Shown here piece by piece: positions 33,885 to 43,827 of a stretch of 64,000 nt of DNA. The notes under the pieces are model-generated. The model was given only the letters and a program-made list of their open reading frames with translations, was not told where the DNA came from and ran no database searches. The stretch covers positions 62,001 through 126,000 of the forward strand of contig NZ_JNWZ01000002.1 in assembly GCF_000716545.1 (NCBI RefSeq), read 5' to 3'. A program made the translations under genes and the position numbers. This stretch comes from Kitasatospora phosalacinea. Lineage in GTDB: Bacteria > Actinomycetota > Actinomycetes > Streptomycetales > Streptomycetaceae. Within the stretch, counting starts at the first letter, position 1. Each line of letters starts with the position of its first letter.

Positions 33885-36833
33885 TTGACCTTCCAGATGC
33901 CGGACCGCTCAGGTCCGGGTTCCCGAGCGAGAGTCGGCCCGCCGTCGCGCCGGGCGAAGGTGCTGCTGCTGACGGCGGGCGTGCTGGCCGCACTGTTCGT
34001 GCTGTTCGCGCTGTTCGCGGGGCTGTGGACCGACTGGCTGTGGTTCGACTCGATGCACTACGGCTCGGTGTTCACCACCCAACTGGGCGCCAAGATCGGC
34101 CTGTTCGCGGTGTTCGGGCTGCTGATGGCGCTGGTGGTCGGGGCCAACCTGTGGCTGGCGTACCGGCTGCGGCCGCCGCTGGCCGCGATGTCGGTGGAGC
34201 AGCAGAGCCTGGACCGCTACCGGATGGGCGTCGCGCCGTACCGCAGGTGGCTGCTGGTCGGCCTGTCGCTGCTGGTCGGCCTGGCGGCCGGCGCGGCCGC
34301 GGGCGCGCAGTGGCGGACGTGGATGCTCTGGCTCAACGGCACCCCGTTCGGGGTGAAGGACAGCCAGTTCCACAAGGACGTCTCCTACTACGCGTTCGAC
34401 CTGCCCTGGTACCAGTTCGTGCTGGGCTTCGCGTTCAGCGCGGTGCTCGTCTCGCTGCTGGCCTCGGCTGCCGTGCACTACCTGTACGGGGGCCTGCGGC
34501 TGCAGGGGCCCGGGCGGCGGGCGAGCGCCGGGGCGCAGGGCCACCTGGCCGTGCTGCTGGGCGTGTTCGTGCTGCTGAAGGCGGTGGCGTACTGGCTGGA
34601 CCGGTACGCGCTGGCGGTGAAGAGCGGGTCGTACAAGAAGGTCGACGGCTGGACCGGCCTGCGCTACGTGGACGCGAACGCGTTCCTGCCGGCCAAGACG
34701 ATCCTGTTCTTCGTGGCGATCATCTGCGCGCTGCTGTTCTTCCTGACCCCGATCCGGCGGACCTGGGCGCCGGCGCTGATCGGCTTCGGCCTGATGGCGC
34801 TGTCGGCGCTGCTGGTCGGCGGCCTCTACCCGGCGCTGGTGCAGCAGTTCCAGGTCAAGCCGAACGAGCAGGCCAAGGAGACCGCGTACATCCAGAAGAA
34901 CATCGACGCGACCCGGCAGGCGTACGGCATCGCGGACACGGCCGTGCAGCAGTACGAGCCGGACGACTCCACCGACGCCGACCGGCTCAAGCCGGACGCG
35001 CAGACTGTCACCGACATCCGGCTGCTGGACCCGAACGTGGTCTCGCCGACGTTCCAGCAGAACCAGGCGCTGCGCAACTACTACGCCTTTCCGAAGACCC
35101 TGGACGTGGACCGCTACGGCGACCAGGACACCGTGCTGGGCGTGCGCGAGCTGGACATGTCGGGCGTGCAGCAGCGCAACTTCATCAACGACCACTTCAA
35201 GTACACCCACGGGTACGGCGTGGTGTCCGCCAAGGGCAACCAGGTCGACGCCAACGGCAACCCGGTCTACACCGAGCACTCGCTGCCGACCACCGGTGAC
35301 CTGGGCGAGTACCAGCAGCGGGTGTACTACGGCGAGAAGTCCACGATGTACTCGATCGTCGGCCCCGGCATGGACGAGATCGACTACACCCGGGACGGCC
35401 AGCCCGACCAGACCTGGAAGTACGACGGCGGCAGCGGCGTCTCGCTGGACAACCCGCTGACCAGGGCCGCGTACGCGGTGAAGTTCGCCGAGCCGCAGAT
35501 CTTCTACTCGGGGGCGATCAAGGACGGCGCGAGGATCCTGTACGACCGCACCCCCAAGGAGCGGGTCGAGAAGGTCGCGCCGTGGCTGTCGATCGACGCC
35601 GACCCGTACCCGGTGGTGCAGGGCGGGCGGCTGGTGTGGGTGCTGGACGGCTACACCACCTCGGACGGCTACCCGTTCTCCTCGAAGACCACCTTCGGTG
35701 ACGCCACCAAGGACTCGATGACCGACCAGCGCGGGCGCACCCTGACCGCCGCCAACCAGGTCAACTACATCCGCAACTCGGTGAAGGCCACCGTGGACGC
35801 GTACACCGGCGAGGTGACGCTCTACCAGTGGGACGAGGCCGACCCGGTGCTGAAGACCTGGATGAAGGCGTTCCCCGGCACGGTGAAGGCGAAGGCGGAC
35901 ATCCCGTCGACCCTGCTGCCGCACCTGCGCTACCCGCAGGACCTCTTCAAGGTCCAGCGCGACCTGCTCGGGCAGTACCACATCACCGACGCCACCGCGT
36001 TCTTCAGCGGCACCGACATCTGGGACGTGCCGCTCGACCCGACGGTCAACACCCAGGAGGTCCAGCCGCCGTACTACCTGACGGTGCGGACGCCGGACGC
36101 GAAGGCGGCCAGCTTCTCGCTGACCACCTCCTTCGTGCCCTCGGGGCGCAAGAACCTGGCCGCGTTCATGACGGTGGACGCCGACCCGGGCGAGGACTAC
36201 GGCAAGCTGCGGATCCTGCGGCTGCCGTCCGGTTCGGGCGCGCTCGGCCCGGAGCTGACCCAGGCGAAGTTCAACTCCGACTCCGAGGTCGCCCACCAGC
36301 TGACCCTGCTGAGCAACAACAACGAGTCCGGCCTGGTGTACGGCAACCTGCTGACCCTGCCGGTCGGCGGCGGCATCCTCAACGTGGAGCCGGTGTACCT
36401 GGTGGCCCGCGGCGCCAAGGTGCCGGCGCTGAAGAAGGTGCTGGCCGTGTACGGCACCGGCAACGTGGCGATCGGGGACAGCCTGAGCGAGGTGCTGACC
36501 AAGGTGCTCGGCGGCGCGGCGGCCGGCGCCACCACGCCCACCGCCCCGGCCCAGCCGGACAACCCGGGCACCCCGACGGGTCCGACGACGCCCGGCACGG
36601 AGAACCCGGACGTGCAGAAGGCGCTCGCGGACGCCCAGAAGGCGTTCGACGAGGGCCAGACGGCGATGAAGAACGGCGACTGGGCGGCGTACGGCAAGGC
36701 CCAGGAGGCGCTGAAGAAGGCGATCGCCGACGCGGTGGCCGCCGAGCAGAAGGGCGGCGGGGCGTCCCCCGCGCCCAGCAGCCAGCCGAGCGGCCAGCCG
36801 AGCGGATCGCCCTCGCCCTCGCCCACCGGCTGA
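33885..36833 (+). CDS. UPF0182 family large membrane protein
   Basis: 982 residues. About seven transmembrane helices lie in the first 330 residues (at about 25-45, 65-90, 120-140, 175-200, 225-240, 270-290, 300-320). A large extracytoplasmic domain rich in Tyr and Asp covers about 330-860, and the C-terminal tail is low-complexity Ala/Lys then Ser/Pro. Function unknown but conserved in actinobacteria. The start is TTG 33885 behind GAGGTGG; ATG 33897 is the alternative. GGGAAC-N19-GTT at 33787-33814 resembles a weak SigR promoter, with spacing one base longer than consensus. Confidence 0.88.
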   Translation: MTFQMPDRSGPGSRARVGPPSRRAKVLLLTAGVLAALFVLFALFAGLWTDWLWFDSMHYGSVFTTQLGAKIGLFAVFGLLMALVVGANLWLAYRLRPPLAAMSVEQQSLDRYRMGVAPYRRWLLVGLSLLVGLAAGAAAGAQWRTWMLWLNGTPFGVKDSQFHKDVSYYAFDLPWYQFVLGFAFSAVLVSLLASAAVHYLYGGLRLQGPGRRASAGAQGHLAVLLGVFVLLKAVAYWLDRYALAVKSGSYKKVDGWTGLRYVDANAFLPAKTILFFVAIICALLFFLTPIRRTWAPALIGFGLMALSALLVGGLYPALVQQFQVKPNEQAKETAYIQKNIDATRQAYGIADTAVQQYEPDDSTDADRLKPDAQTVTDIRLLDPNVVSPTFQQNQALRNYYAFPKTLDVDRYGDQDTVLGVRELDMSGVQQRNFINDHFKYTHGYGVVSAKGNQVDANGNPVYTEHSLPTTGDLGEYQQRVYYGEKSTMYSIVGPGMDEIDYTRDGQPDQTWKYDGGSGVSLDNPLTRAAYAVKFAEPQIFYSGAIKDGARILYDRTPKERVEKVAPWLSIDADPYPVVQGGRLVWVLDGYTTSDGYPFSSKTTFGDATKDSMTDQRGRTLTAANQVNYIRNSVKATVDAYTGEVTLYQWDEADPVLKTWMKAFPGTVKAKADIPSTLLPHLRYPQDLFKVQRDLLGQYHITDATAFFSGTDIWDVPLDPTVNTQEVQPPYYLTVRTPDAKAASFSLTTSFVPSGRKNLAAFMTVDADPGEDYGKLRILRLPSGSGALGPELTQAKFNSDSEVAHQLTLLSNNNESGLVYGNLLTLPVGGGILNVEPVYLVARGAKVPALKKVLAVYGTGNVAIGDSLSEVLTKVLGGAAAGATTPTAPAQPDNPGTPTGPTTPGTENPDVQKALADAQKAFDEGQTAMKNGDWAAYGKAQEALKKAIADAVAAEQKGGGASPAPSSQPSGQPSGSPSPSPTG

Positions 36834-36851
36834 GCTGCGGGAACCGGTTTG

Positions 36852-36879
36852 TTGGTCCACCCCGTGATCGTGATACAGT
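36852..36879 (+). promoter_or_regulatory. Promoter of the initiator tRNA gene
   Basis: TTGGTC (36852-36857), a 16-nt spacer and TACAGT (36874-36879), about 11 nt before the mature tRNA 5' end. Confidence 0.55.
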
Positions 36880-36890
36880 GGTTTCACCGA

Positions 36891-36964
36891 CGCGGGGTGG
36901 AGCAGCTCGGTAGCTCGCTGGGCTCATAACCCAGAGGTCGCAGGTTCAAATCCTGTCCCCGCTA
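36891..36964 (+). tRNA. Initiator tRNA-fMet (CAT)
   Basis: 74 nt with complete cloverleaf. The acceptor stem pairs positions 2-7, while the first pair is C1 with U72, an initiator-type mismatch. The anticodon stem has three consecutive G-C pairs (GGG/CCC) around CTCATAA, the other initiator hallmark. The T-arm is AGGTTCAAATCCT. The 3' CCA is not encoded (CTC follows A73). A terminator follows at once. Confidence 0.95.
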
Positions 36965-36975
36965 CTCAGTGGCAA

Positions 36976-37009
36976 CGAAGGCCCGGAGGCATCAGCCTCC
37001 GGGCCTTCG
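36976..37009 (+). terminator. Terminator of the tRNA-fMet gene
   Basis: A perfect 15-bp stem (36976-36990 with 36995-37009; arm CGAAGGCCCGGAGGC) closes on a 4-nt ATCA loop. A near-identical stem ends the chitinase gene at 39270-39304. Confidence 0.8.
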
Positions 37010-37044
37010 CCGTTCCCTTTGCCATTCCTTGGGCGTCCGGTCGA

Positions 37045-37073
37045 TTGACACGTCATGTGGTCTAGTCCAACCT
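37045..37073 (+). promoter_or_regulatory. Chitinase promoter with DasR-type operator
   Basis: TTGACA (37045-37050) is an exact -35; after 17 nt CAACCT (37068-37073) is a weak -10. TGGTCTAGTCCA (37058-37069) fills the spacer and differs at one base from the palindromic core TGGTCTAGACCA of DasR-responsive elements. DasR would occlude RNA polymerase until glucosamine-6-phosphate releases it. The dasR gene is at 62444-63229. Confidence 0.75.
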
Positions 37074-37237
37074 GAGTCATGCCCATGGCGGGCGGCCCCA
37101 CCGCCCGTCCTGATGCGCTGCAAGTCCTTTGCCAGTAACGGGAGTTGATCACGTTCTGGCTCCGTCTGCCGCTCTCCCCGACCGGGTGTCGGACGGCGTT
37201 CCTGCATCCCCACGTGACAGGAGAGAGGCACATCCGC

Positions 37238-39247
37238 ATGCATCGGAACAACCGCAGGGCCTGGGCCGTCACGGCCGCGGCCGCCACGCTGCTCGCCGGG
37301 GCGGTGTCGCTGCTGGGAGCCCCCAGCGCGAGCGCCGGACCGGGCAACACCACCGGGGCCCCCGCCACCAGCGGCGGCATCAAGGTCGCGTACTTCGACC
37401 AGTGGTCGATCTACCAGAACGCCTTCTACCTGAAGAACGTCGACACCAACGGCATGGCCGGGAAGCTCGACTACCTGCTGTACGACTTCGCCAACATCGA
37501 CCCGAACAACCTGACCTGCTTCGAGCCGAACTCGGCGGCCTCCCAGGACGAGAACAACCCGAACGCCGGCGACGGCGCGGGCGACTACTACGCCGACTAC
37601 GCCAAGACCTTCGCCAACGGCAACAGCGTCGACAACTCCACCGACACCTGGAACCAGCCGCTGGCCGGCAACTTCCACCAGCTCCAGGAGCTGAAGGCGA
37701 AGTACCCGAAGCTCAAGGTCCTGATGTCGATCGGCGGCTGGACGTACTCCAAGTACTTCTCCGACGTGGCGGCCGGCGACGCCGCGCGCAAGAAGTTCGT
37801 CTCCTCCTGCGTCGACATGTTCATCAAGGGCAACCTGCCCGCCCAGGGCGGCTACGGCGGCCCCGGCACCGGCAAGGGCATCTTCGACGGCTTCGACATC
37901 GACTGGGAGTACCCGGGCGGCGGCGGCCACCTCGGCAACCACGCCTCGCCGAACGACAAGCAGAACTTCACCGCCCTGCTCGCCGAGTTCCGCAACCAGC
38001 TCAACACCCAGGGCGGCGCGGACGGCAGGACCTACGCGCTGAGCGCGGCGCTGCCGGCCGGCCAGGACAAGATCCAGTACATCGAGACCGACAAGATCGG
38101 GCAGTACCTGACCTTCGCGGACCCGATGACGTACGACATGCACGGCGGCTGGGAGGCCCAGGGCCCGACCAACCACCAGACGCCGGTCTACCAGAACCCG
38201 AACGACCCGATGAACAACGTGCCACCGGGCAACGCCAAGTACTCGATCGACGAGGCGATCAAGGCGTACACGGTCGGCGACTCCTCGTACGGCATCCCCG
38301 GCGGGTTCCCGGCGAACAAGCTGAACATGGGCGTCCCGCTGTACTACCGCGGCTGGACGGGCGTGGCGGCCGGCGCCAACCACGGGCTGTTCCAGCCCGC
38401 CGGCGGACCGGCCCAGGGCGCGCCGAACTCCGGCAACGTCAACGGCGTGCGGATGTACAAGGAACTGCTCGGGACGGTGGACAACCCCGGCTACACGTAC
38501 TGGGACGCCGCCTCGCAGGCCGCGTACTTCTACGACGGCAACAACTTCTGGTCCGGTGAGAACGCCAAGTCCATCCAGGCCAAGATGGACTACGCGCACT
38601 GCAACGGACTCGGCGGATCGTTCGTGTTCTCGCTGTACGACGACCCGAACGCGGCGCTGCTCAACCCGCTGATGACGGCCACCGGCGGCTCGGCCGCCTC
38701 CTGCCCGGCCCCGCCGACCGGCTCGCCGAGCGCCAGCGCCTCGCCGACGAAGTCCTCCTCCCCGTCGCCGTCGACCTCGCCGTCGACCTCGCCGTCCACC
38801 AGCCCGTCCACCAGCCCGTCGACCAGCCCCTCCTCCTCGCCCACCTCGCCCGGCGGCGGCACCGTCGCCAACCCGGGCCTGGAGTCCGGCGCGCTCAGCC
38901 CGTGGACCTGCGCGGGCAGCGGCGGCGCGGCGGTCAGCGGCGGCCACACCGGCTCGTACGCCCTGCAGGGCAACGTCAGCGCCGGGGACACCGCGCAGTG
39001 CCAGCAGGTGATCACGGTCAAGCCGAACACCACCTACACGCTGTCCGCCTGGGTCAAGGGCAACTACACCTACCTGGGCGTCACCGGCTCCGGTGCGGAC
39101 AGTTCGACCTGGACCCCCGGCGGGAGCGCGTGGACGCAGTTGTCCACCAAGTTCACCACCGGCGCCTCGGTCACCTCGGTGACCGTCTGGGTGCACGGTT
39201 GGTACGGCCAGGGCGCTTACCAGGCCGACGACTTCAGCGTCAGCTGA
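37238..39247 (+). CDS. Secreted GH18 chitinase with C-terminal carbohydrate-binding domain
   Basis: 669 residues. A Sec signal peptide (residues 1-28, basic start, hydrophobic core, ending SASA) is followed by the GH18 barrel (about 40-485). The SIGGW substrate strand is at about 165, and the catalytic FDGFDIDWEY (about 216-225) supplies the DxxDxDxE acid. MTYDMHGGW is near 298. A Ser-Pro-Thr linker with repeated SPST units (about 490-542) leads to a C-terminal beta-sandwich CBM. It hydrolyses chitin outside the cell. ATG 37238 follows GGAGAGAGG. DasR control is expected from the upstream operator. Confidence 0.95.
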   Translation: MHRNNRRAWAVTAAAATLLAGAVSLLGAPSASAGPGNTTGAPATSGGIKVAYFDQWSIYQNAFYLKNVDTNGMAGKLDYLLYDFANIDPNNLTCFEPNSAASQDENNPNAGDGAGDYYADYAKTFANGNSVDNSTDTWNQPLAGNFHQLQELKAKYPKLKVLMSIGGWTYSKYFSDVAAGDAARKKFVSSCVDMFIKGNLPAQGGYGGPGTGKGIFDGFDIDWEYPGGGGHLGNHASPNDKQNFTALLAEFRNQLNTQGGADGRTYALSAALPAGQDKIQYIETDKIGQYLTFADPMTYDMHGGWEAQGPTNHQTPVYQNPNDPMNNVPPGNAKYSIDEAIKAYTVGDSSYGIPGGFPANKLNMGVPLYYRGWTGVAAGANHGLFQPAGGPAQGAPNSGNVNGVRMYKELLGTVDNPGYTYWDAASQAAYFYDGNNFWSGENAKSIQAKMDYAHCNGLGGSFVFSLYDDPNAALLNPLMTATGGSAASCPAPPTGSPSASASPTKSSSPSPSTSPSTSPSTSPSTSPSTSPSSSPTSPGGGTVANPGLESGALSPWTCAGSGGAAVSGGHTGSYALQGNVSAGDTAQCQQVITVKPNTTYTLSAWVKGNYTYLGVTGSGADSSTWTPGGSAWTQLSTKFTTGASVTSVTVWVHGWYGQGAYQADDFSVS

Positions 39248-39269
39248 TCCTGAGTCAACATCCTTTCCA

Positions 39270-39304
39270 GGAAGGCCCGGAGGGTTGACCCCTCCGGGCC
39301 TTCC
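39270..39304 (+). terminator. Terminator of the chitinase gene
   Basis: A perfect 15-bp stem (39270-39284 with 39290-39304; arm GGAAGGCCCGGAGGG) with a 5-nt loop, followed by CCCTTG. Confidence 0.75.
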
Positions 39305-39600
39305 CCCTTGCGGGCGCGCGGAGTTGATCGACTCCGGTACGATGCGTGGCCGGGGTTTGTGGGGCTCAAGTGTCGGGAAATCGACAAAGAGCCGAAGCGA
39401 TCTCGCCGCGCTTCGGCCCCGCTCCGCCAAAACGGACGGAGCAGGTGTACGCGGTGTGCGGGTGATGCGACGATGGACCACGAGGGGGACGCGGCGGTGC
39501 CGCTGACGGGCCGTCCGGTCCGACGTGCCCCCTGGGGGACTGGCCCCCGGCCGACGGCCCGGGGCGAATGCCGCGTCACTCGGGGGGAGCGGGAGTCGGC
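39305..39600. other. Upstream region of the Sel1-repeat gene
   Basis: Nearly 300 bp without a supported gene. TACGAT (39338-39343) could be a -10 but no -35 fits. GGGAG at 39591-39595 is the ribosome binding site of the next gene. I see nothing else in it. Confidence 0.4.
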
Positions 39601-41523
39601 ATGAAGCTCATCGGCAACAACGGGACGGGAGAACGACTGGCCACCGGCCCCAGCACGGACACCGAAACCGGCGCCCGGCCCACCGAACCCGCCACCGGCG
39701 GGGGCCTGCCCGCCCAGCGCACCACCGCGGGCGGCGCCGTCGACGTGACCGGCTACGGCCCGGAGCGGCTCGTCCACCTGTCGGCCGACCAGGTCGCCGC
39801 CGCCTCCGCCCGCGACCTCGAACCGGACACCGGTGACGGCGACGACAGCTTCGAGACCGCCCTCGCCGCCCGCGAACAGGCCGCCCTCGAAGCCCGCCAC
39901 CGCGGCTCGGCCGACGCCGGCGACCCGGGCGCCGCCAGCCAGCTCGGCGCCCTGCTGCTGCGCCGCGGCGACCTGCGCGACGCCGAACCGTACCTGCGCT
40001 CCGCCGCCGCCGCCGGGCTGCGCGCCGCCGCCAACAACCTCGGCGTCCTGCTCCACCAGCAGGGCCACCGCACCGAGGCCGCCCAGTGGTGGCGGCAGGC
40101 CGCCGTGGCCGGCTCCGCCCCCGCCGCCCACGCCCTCGGCCTGCAACTGCGCGACCAGGGCGAGGAGGAGGCCGCCGAGTACTGGCTGCACTTCGCCGCC
40201 GAACAGGGCCACCCGCTCGGCGCCTACGCCCTCGGCGACCTGATGGAGCACCGCCGCGACGTCCGCGCCGAACGCTGGTTCAAGGCCGCCGCCGACTCCG
40301 GCCACCGCGAGGCCGCCTACCGGCTCGCCCGGATGCGCGAGGCCGCCGGCGACAAGGACACCGCCGAGACCTGGTACCGCACCGCCGCCGCCCGCAGCCA
40401 CGCCCGCGCCGCCCTGCGCCTGGGCGTCCTGCTCGAAGCCCGCGGCGACCTCGACGAGGCCGCCCGCTGGTACCGGCAGTCCGCCCAGAACGGCGAGGCC
40501 CGCGCCGCCTGCGCCCTCGGCTTCCTGCTCCGCGACACCGGAGACCTCTCCGCCGCCGCCGAGTGGTGGCAGGAGGCCGCCGAAGCCGGCGACGGCACCG
40601 CCGCCAACGCCCTCGGCGCCCTGCACGCGGGCCGCGGCGAGAGCGCCGTCGCCGAACGCTGGTACCGCGCCGCGCTCGACGCCGGCGACCACAACGGCGC
40701 CTTCAACCTCGGCCTGCTGTGCGCCGGTGCCGGCCGCGAGGCCCAGGCCGAGCAGTGGTACCGCCGCGCCGCGTACGCCGGCCACCGCGAAGCCTGCAAC
40801 GCGCTCGCCATCGTGCTGCTCCAGCGCGGCGACGAGTCCGGGGCCGAGCCCTGGTTCTCCAAGGCCGCCGAGGCCGGCTCGGTCGACGGCGCCTTCAACC
40901 TCGGCGTGCTGCACGCCGGGCGCGGCGAGACCGGGCAGGCCCAGGAGTGGTACGCCCGCGCCGCCGCCGAGGGCCACGGCGAGGCCGCCCTGCAGCTCGC
41001 CGTCGCCCAGGAACAGCGCGGCAACCTGGCGGGCGCCCTGGAACGCTACCGGCAGGCCGCCGACGGCGGCTCCGCGGAGGGCGCCTTCCGGCTCGCTTCG
41101 CTGCTCGACCGCCGCGGCGACGCCGACACCGAGGCCGAGCACTGGTACGCCACCGCCGCGGACGCCGGCCACCGCCGCGCCCAGGTCCGGATGGGCGTGC
41201 GCGCCGCCGAGCGCGGCGCCCCGCAGATCGCCGAGAGCTGGTACCGCCGCGCCGCGGAGGGCGGCAGCCGCAGCGCCGCGTTCAACCTCGGCCTGCTGCT
41301 GGCCCGCCAGGACCGCGAGGCCGAGGCCATGCTCTGGTACACCCGCGCCGCGGACGCCGGCCACGGCCGCGCCGCCCTGCGCCTGGCCCTGCTGGCCCTG
41401 CGGCGCGGCGAGGCCGTCCAGGCCGAGAACTGGTGCAGGCGCGCCGCCGAGTACGGCCCGGCCGAGGTCGCCGAACGCGCGGGGCGGCTGCTGGGGGCGC
41501 TGAACGCGGAGCTCTCGGCGTAG
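39601..41523 (+). CDS. Sel1/TPR-repeat protein
   Basis: 640 residues. After about 90 disordered residues rich in Gly/Thr/Pro, roughly fifteen 35-36-residue helical repeats fill the protein. The pattern is W-Y-x2-A-A-x2-G near the start of each repeat and A-x2-L-G-x-L-L near the end, typical of Sel1-like TPR superhelices. Such scaffolds bind protein partners. No signal or membrane segment. GGGAG lies 5 nt before ATG 39601. Repeat regularity at DNA level is high, so copy number may vary among strains. Confidence 0.88.
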   Translation: MKLIGNNGTGERLATGPSTDTETGARPTEPATGGGLPAQRTTAGGAVDVTGYGPERLVHLSADQVAAASARDLEPDTGDGDDSFETALAAREQAALEARHRGSADAGDPGAASQLGALLLRRGDLRDAEPYLRSAAAAGLRAAANNLGVLLHQQGHRTEAAQWWRQAAVAGSAPAAHALGLQLRDQGEEEAAEYWLHFAAEQGHPLGAYALGDLMEHRRDVRAERWFKAAADSGHREAAYRLARMREAAGDKDTAETWYRTAAARSHARAALRLGVLLEARGDLDEAARWYRQSAQNGEARAACALGFLLRDTGDLSAAAEWWQEAAEAGDGTAANALGALHAGRGESAVAERWYRAALDAGDHNGAFNLGLLCAGAGREAQAEQWYRRAAYAGHREACNALAIVLLQRGDESGAEPWFSKAAEAGSVDGAFNLGVLHAGRGETGQAQEWYARAAAEGHGEAALQLAVAQEQRGNLAGALERYRQAADGGSAEGAFRLASLLDRRGDADTEAEHWYATAADAGHRRAQVRMGVRAAERGAPQIAESWYRRAAEGGSRSAAFNLGLLLARQDREAEAMLWYTRAADAGHGRAALRLALLALRRGEAVQAENWCRRAAEYGPAEVAERAGRLLGALNAELSA

Positions 41524-41528
41524 GGGTC

Positions 41529-42326
41529 CTACACGCTGAGCGAGCGCAGCACCGCCTCGTGCAGGACGCCGTTGGTGGCGACCGCGTCCGCGCCGGTGGG
41601 GCCGTCGATGCCGTCGAGGCCGGTGAAGCGGCCGCCGGCCTCCTGGACGATGACGCAGGGCGCGGCCATGTCCCAGAGGGAGAGCTCGGGTTCGGCGGCG
41701 ATGTCGACGGCGCCCTCGGCGACCATCATGTAGGACCAGAAGTCGCCGAAGGCCCGGGTGCGCCAGCAGATCCGGGTGAGGTCGAGGAAGGCGTCGAGGC
41801 GGGCGCGCTCCTCCCAGCCGCTGAGCGAGGAGAAGGAGAGCGAGGCGTCGGCGAGGCGGGAGACCTTGGAGACGTGGATCCGCTGGGCCTTGGCGAGGCT
41901 GCGCCCGGCGAACGCGCCCAGGCCCTTCGCGGCCCACCAGCGGCGGCCCAGCGCCGGGGCGGAGACGATGCCCACCACCGGGACGTGCTCGCCGTCGGGC
42001 TGCTCCTCCAGCAGGGCGACCAGGGTGGCCCAGACCGGGACGCCCCGGACGTAGTTCTTGGTGCCGTCGATCGGGTCGATCACCCAGCGGCGCGGCCCGG
42101 AGCCGTGCAGGCCGTACTCCTCGCCCAGCACGGCGTCCCGCGGGCGCGCCCGCTGCAGGACGGAGCGGACGAGCTCCTCGGCGGCCTTGTCGGCGTCACT
42201 GACCGGGGTCAGGTCCGGCTTGGTCTCGATCTTCAGGTCGAGCGCGCGGAAGCGCTCCATGGTGATCGAGTCGGCCGAGTCGGCGAGGACGTGGGCGAGT
42301 CGGAGGTCGTCGTGGTAATCGGCCAT
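41529..42326 (-). CDS. hisN: Histidinol-phosphatase, inositol-monophosphatase family
   Basis: 265 residues. Mg-binding motifs GEEYG (about 68), [12 protein letters not shown] (about 84-95) and [15 protein letters not shown] (about 219-233) define the IMPase fold; sequence type and gene length match actinobacterial HisN, which dephosphorylates histidinol phosphate in histidine synthesis. ATG 42326 has TAGGGT 7 nt upstream on the minus strand (42339-42334), so the transcript is probably leaderless. It is convergent with the Sel1 gene, 5 nt apart. Confidence 0.88.
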   Translation of the reverse strand: MADYHDDLRLAHVLADSADSITMERFRALDLKIETKPDLTPVSDADKAAEELVRSVLQRARPRDAVLGEEYGLHGSGPRRWVIDPIDGTKNYVRGVPVWATLVALLEEQPDGEHVPVVGIVSAPALGRRWWAAKGLGAFAGRSLAKAQRIHVSKVSRLADASLSFSSLSGWEERARLDAFLDLTRICWRTRAFGDFWSYMMVAEGAVDIAAEPELSLWDMAAPCVIVQEAGGRFTGLDGIDGPTGADAVATNGVLHEAVLRSLSV

Positions 42327-42345
42327 GCGCGAAACCCTAGCGGAC

Positions 42346-42669
42346 TCAGTGTCCCGAGCCGCTGAGCTGCAGACCGATCACGCCGGCGATGACCAGGGAG
42401 ATGGACACCAGCTTCAGGGTGGAGGAGGACTCGCCGAGGAAGACCATCCCGTACACGGCGGTGCCGGCCGCGCCGATGCCGGTCCACACCGCGTAGGCGC
42501 TGCCGACCGGGAGCGTCCTCAGGGAGAGGGTGAGCAGCCCGAAGGAGCCCAGTGCGAAGAGCGCGAAGCTGATGGTGGGCCAGATCCTGGTGAAGCCGTG
42601 GCTGAGTTTGAGGTTGACCGCGAATCCCGTTTCCAGCAGACCGGCGAGGATCACCATGGCCCATGCCAT
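42346..42669 (-). CDS. SMR-family exporter (SugE/Gdx type)
   Basis: 107 residues with four predicted helices, the full SMR length. The essential Glu is in [13 protein letters not shown] (helix 1). [17 protein letters not shown] (helix 3) is the Gdx/SugE signature region. It probably exports guanidinium or small cations by proton exchange as a dual-topology dimer. No guanidine riboswitch motif is recognisable upstream. It lies downstream of aroA-rsgA on the same strand with an 88-bp gap. Confidence 0.87.
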   Translation of the reverse strand: MAWAMVILAGLLETGFAVNLKLSHGFTRIWPTISFALFALGSFGLLTLSLRTLPVGSAYAVWTGIGAAGTAVYGMVFLGESSSTLKLVSISLVIAGVIGLQLSGSGH

Positions 42670-42757
42670 CGGGTTGACTCCCTGTCAGGTAAGACGGCGT
42701 GACCTTCCTATCGTTACCCAGTGGATCGGCCCCAGCGACTCGTGATCGCGCTGATTC

Positions 42758-43813
42758 TCACTCCACCTCGGGCGCCTCGCGGGTGGCCAGCAGCCGGCGC
42801 AGCGAGTACAGCCGGGCCGGGTCCGCGTGTCCGTCGGCGACCCAGGCGTCCAGCGCGCAGTCCGGCTCGTCGTGCGAGCAGGCGCGCGGGCAGTCCGCGG
42901 TGCCCGGCTCCAGGTCGGGGAAGGCGTTGATGACCCGGGACGGGTCGATGTGGGACAGGCCGAAGGAGCGGAAGCCCGGGGTGTCGATCACCCAGCCCGG
43001 GTCCAGCGCCTTCTTCGAGCCCGGCCTGGCACCGGGCGGCGGGGGCAGCCGCAGGGCCAGCGCGGAGACCGTGGTGTGCCGGCCCCGGCCGGTGACCGCG
43101 TTGACCCGGCCGGTGGACCGCTGGTGCTCCGGGACGAGCGCGTTGACCAGGGTGGTCTTGCCGACGCCGGAGTGCCCGATGAACACCGTGGTGCGCCCGC
43201 GCAGGTGCTCCCGGACGGCCTCCGCGCCGGCCGTCTCCAACTCGTCGGCCCGGGTCACCACGTAGCGGATGCCCAGCGGCGCGTACGACTCCAGCAGCTC
43301 GTCGGCGGAGGCCAGGTCGGACTTGGTGAGCACCAGCAGCGGCTCCAGCCCGGCGTCGTACGCGGCCACCAGGCAGCGGTCGATCAGCCGGGGGCGGGGC
43401 TCCGGGTTGGCCAGCGCGGTGACGATGGCCATCTGTTGGGCGTTGGCGACCACGATCCGCTCGTACGGGTCGTCGTCGTCCGCGGTGCGGCGCAGCACCG
43501 AGCTGCGCTCCTCGACCCGGACGATCCGGGCCAGCGTGTCCGGCTCGCCGGACAGGTCGCCGACCACGCTGACGGTGTCGCCCACGACCACGCCCTTGCG
43601 GCCCAGTTCGCGGGACTTCATGGCGACGACCTGGCGCTCGTCCTTCGTGCCGCCGTCGACCAGGCAGGTCATCCGGCCCCGGTCCACGGTGAGGATCATC
43701 GCCTCGGCGGCGTCCTCGTGCTTGGGCCGGATCCGGGTGCGGGGGCGGGAGCCCCGGCGGCCCGGGCGGCTGCGGATGTCGTCCTCGTCGGCGTTCTTGT
43801 CGTAGCGGCGCAT
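42758..43813 (-). CDS. rsgA: Ribosome small-subunit-dependent GTPase A
   Basis: 351 residues, a circularly permuted GTPase for 30S maturation. An N-terminal basic stretch and OB fold (about 38-100) are followed by permuted motifs: G4 LTKSD (about 158), G1 GHSGVGKTTLVNAL (about 217-230), G3 DTPGFRSFG. The C-terminal zinc cluster has CPRACSHDEPDC. ATG 43813 lies behind GGGGGAA, 14 nt after the aroA stop, so the two are one operon. The aroA-rsgA pairing is usual in actinomycetes. Confidence 0.92.
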   Translation of the reverse strand: MRRYDKNADEDDIRSRPGRRGSRPRTRIRPKHEDAAEAMILTVDRGRMTCLVDGGTKDERQVVAMKSRELGRKGVVVGDTVSVVGDLSGEPDTLARIVRVEERSSVLRRTADDDDPYERIVVANAQQMAIVTALANPEPRPRLIDRCLVAAYDAGLEPLLVLTKSDLASADELLESYAPLGIRYVVTRADELETAGAEAVREHLRGRTTVFIGHSGVGKTTLVNALVPEHQRSTGRVNAVTGRGRHTTVSALALRLPPPPGARPGSKKALDPGWVIDTPGFRSFGLSHIDPSRVINAFPDLEPGTADCPRACSHDEPDCALDAWVADGHADPARLYSLRRLLATREAPEVE

Positions 43814-43827
43814 GCTGTGTTCCCCCG

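Noticed and set aside
36891..36964. tRNA as an integration site
   Set aside because: No integrase gene or direct repeat of the tRNA 3' end is found downstream; the sequence continues to a terminator and the chitinase promoter.
38755..38845. Tandem repeat in the chitinase gene as a possible CRISPR or mobile element
   Set aside because: It encodes the Ser-Pro-Thr linker; units are in-frame codon repeats without spacers.
42670..42757. Guanidine riboswitch upstream of the SMR gene
   Set aside because: Neither the ykkC core blocks nor the paired ACGR hairpins of mini-ykkC are present.
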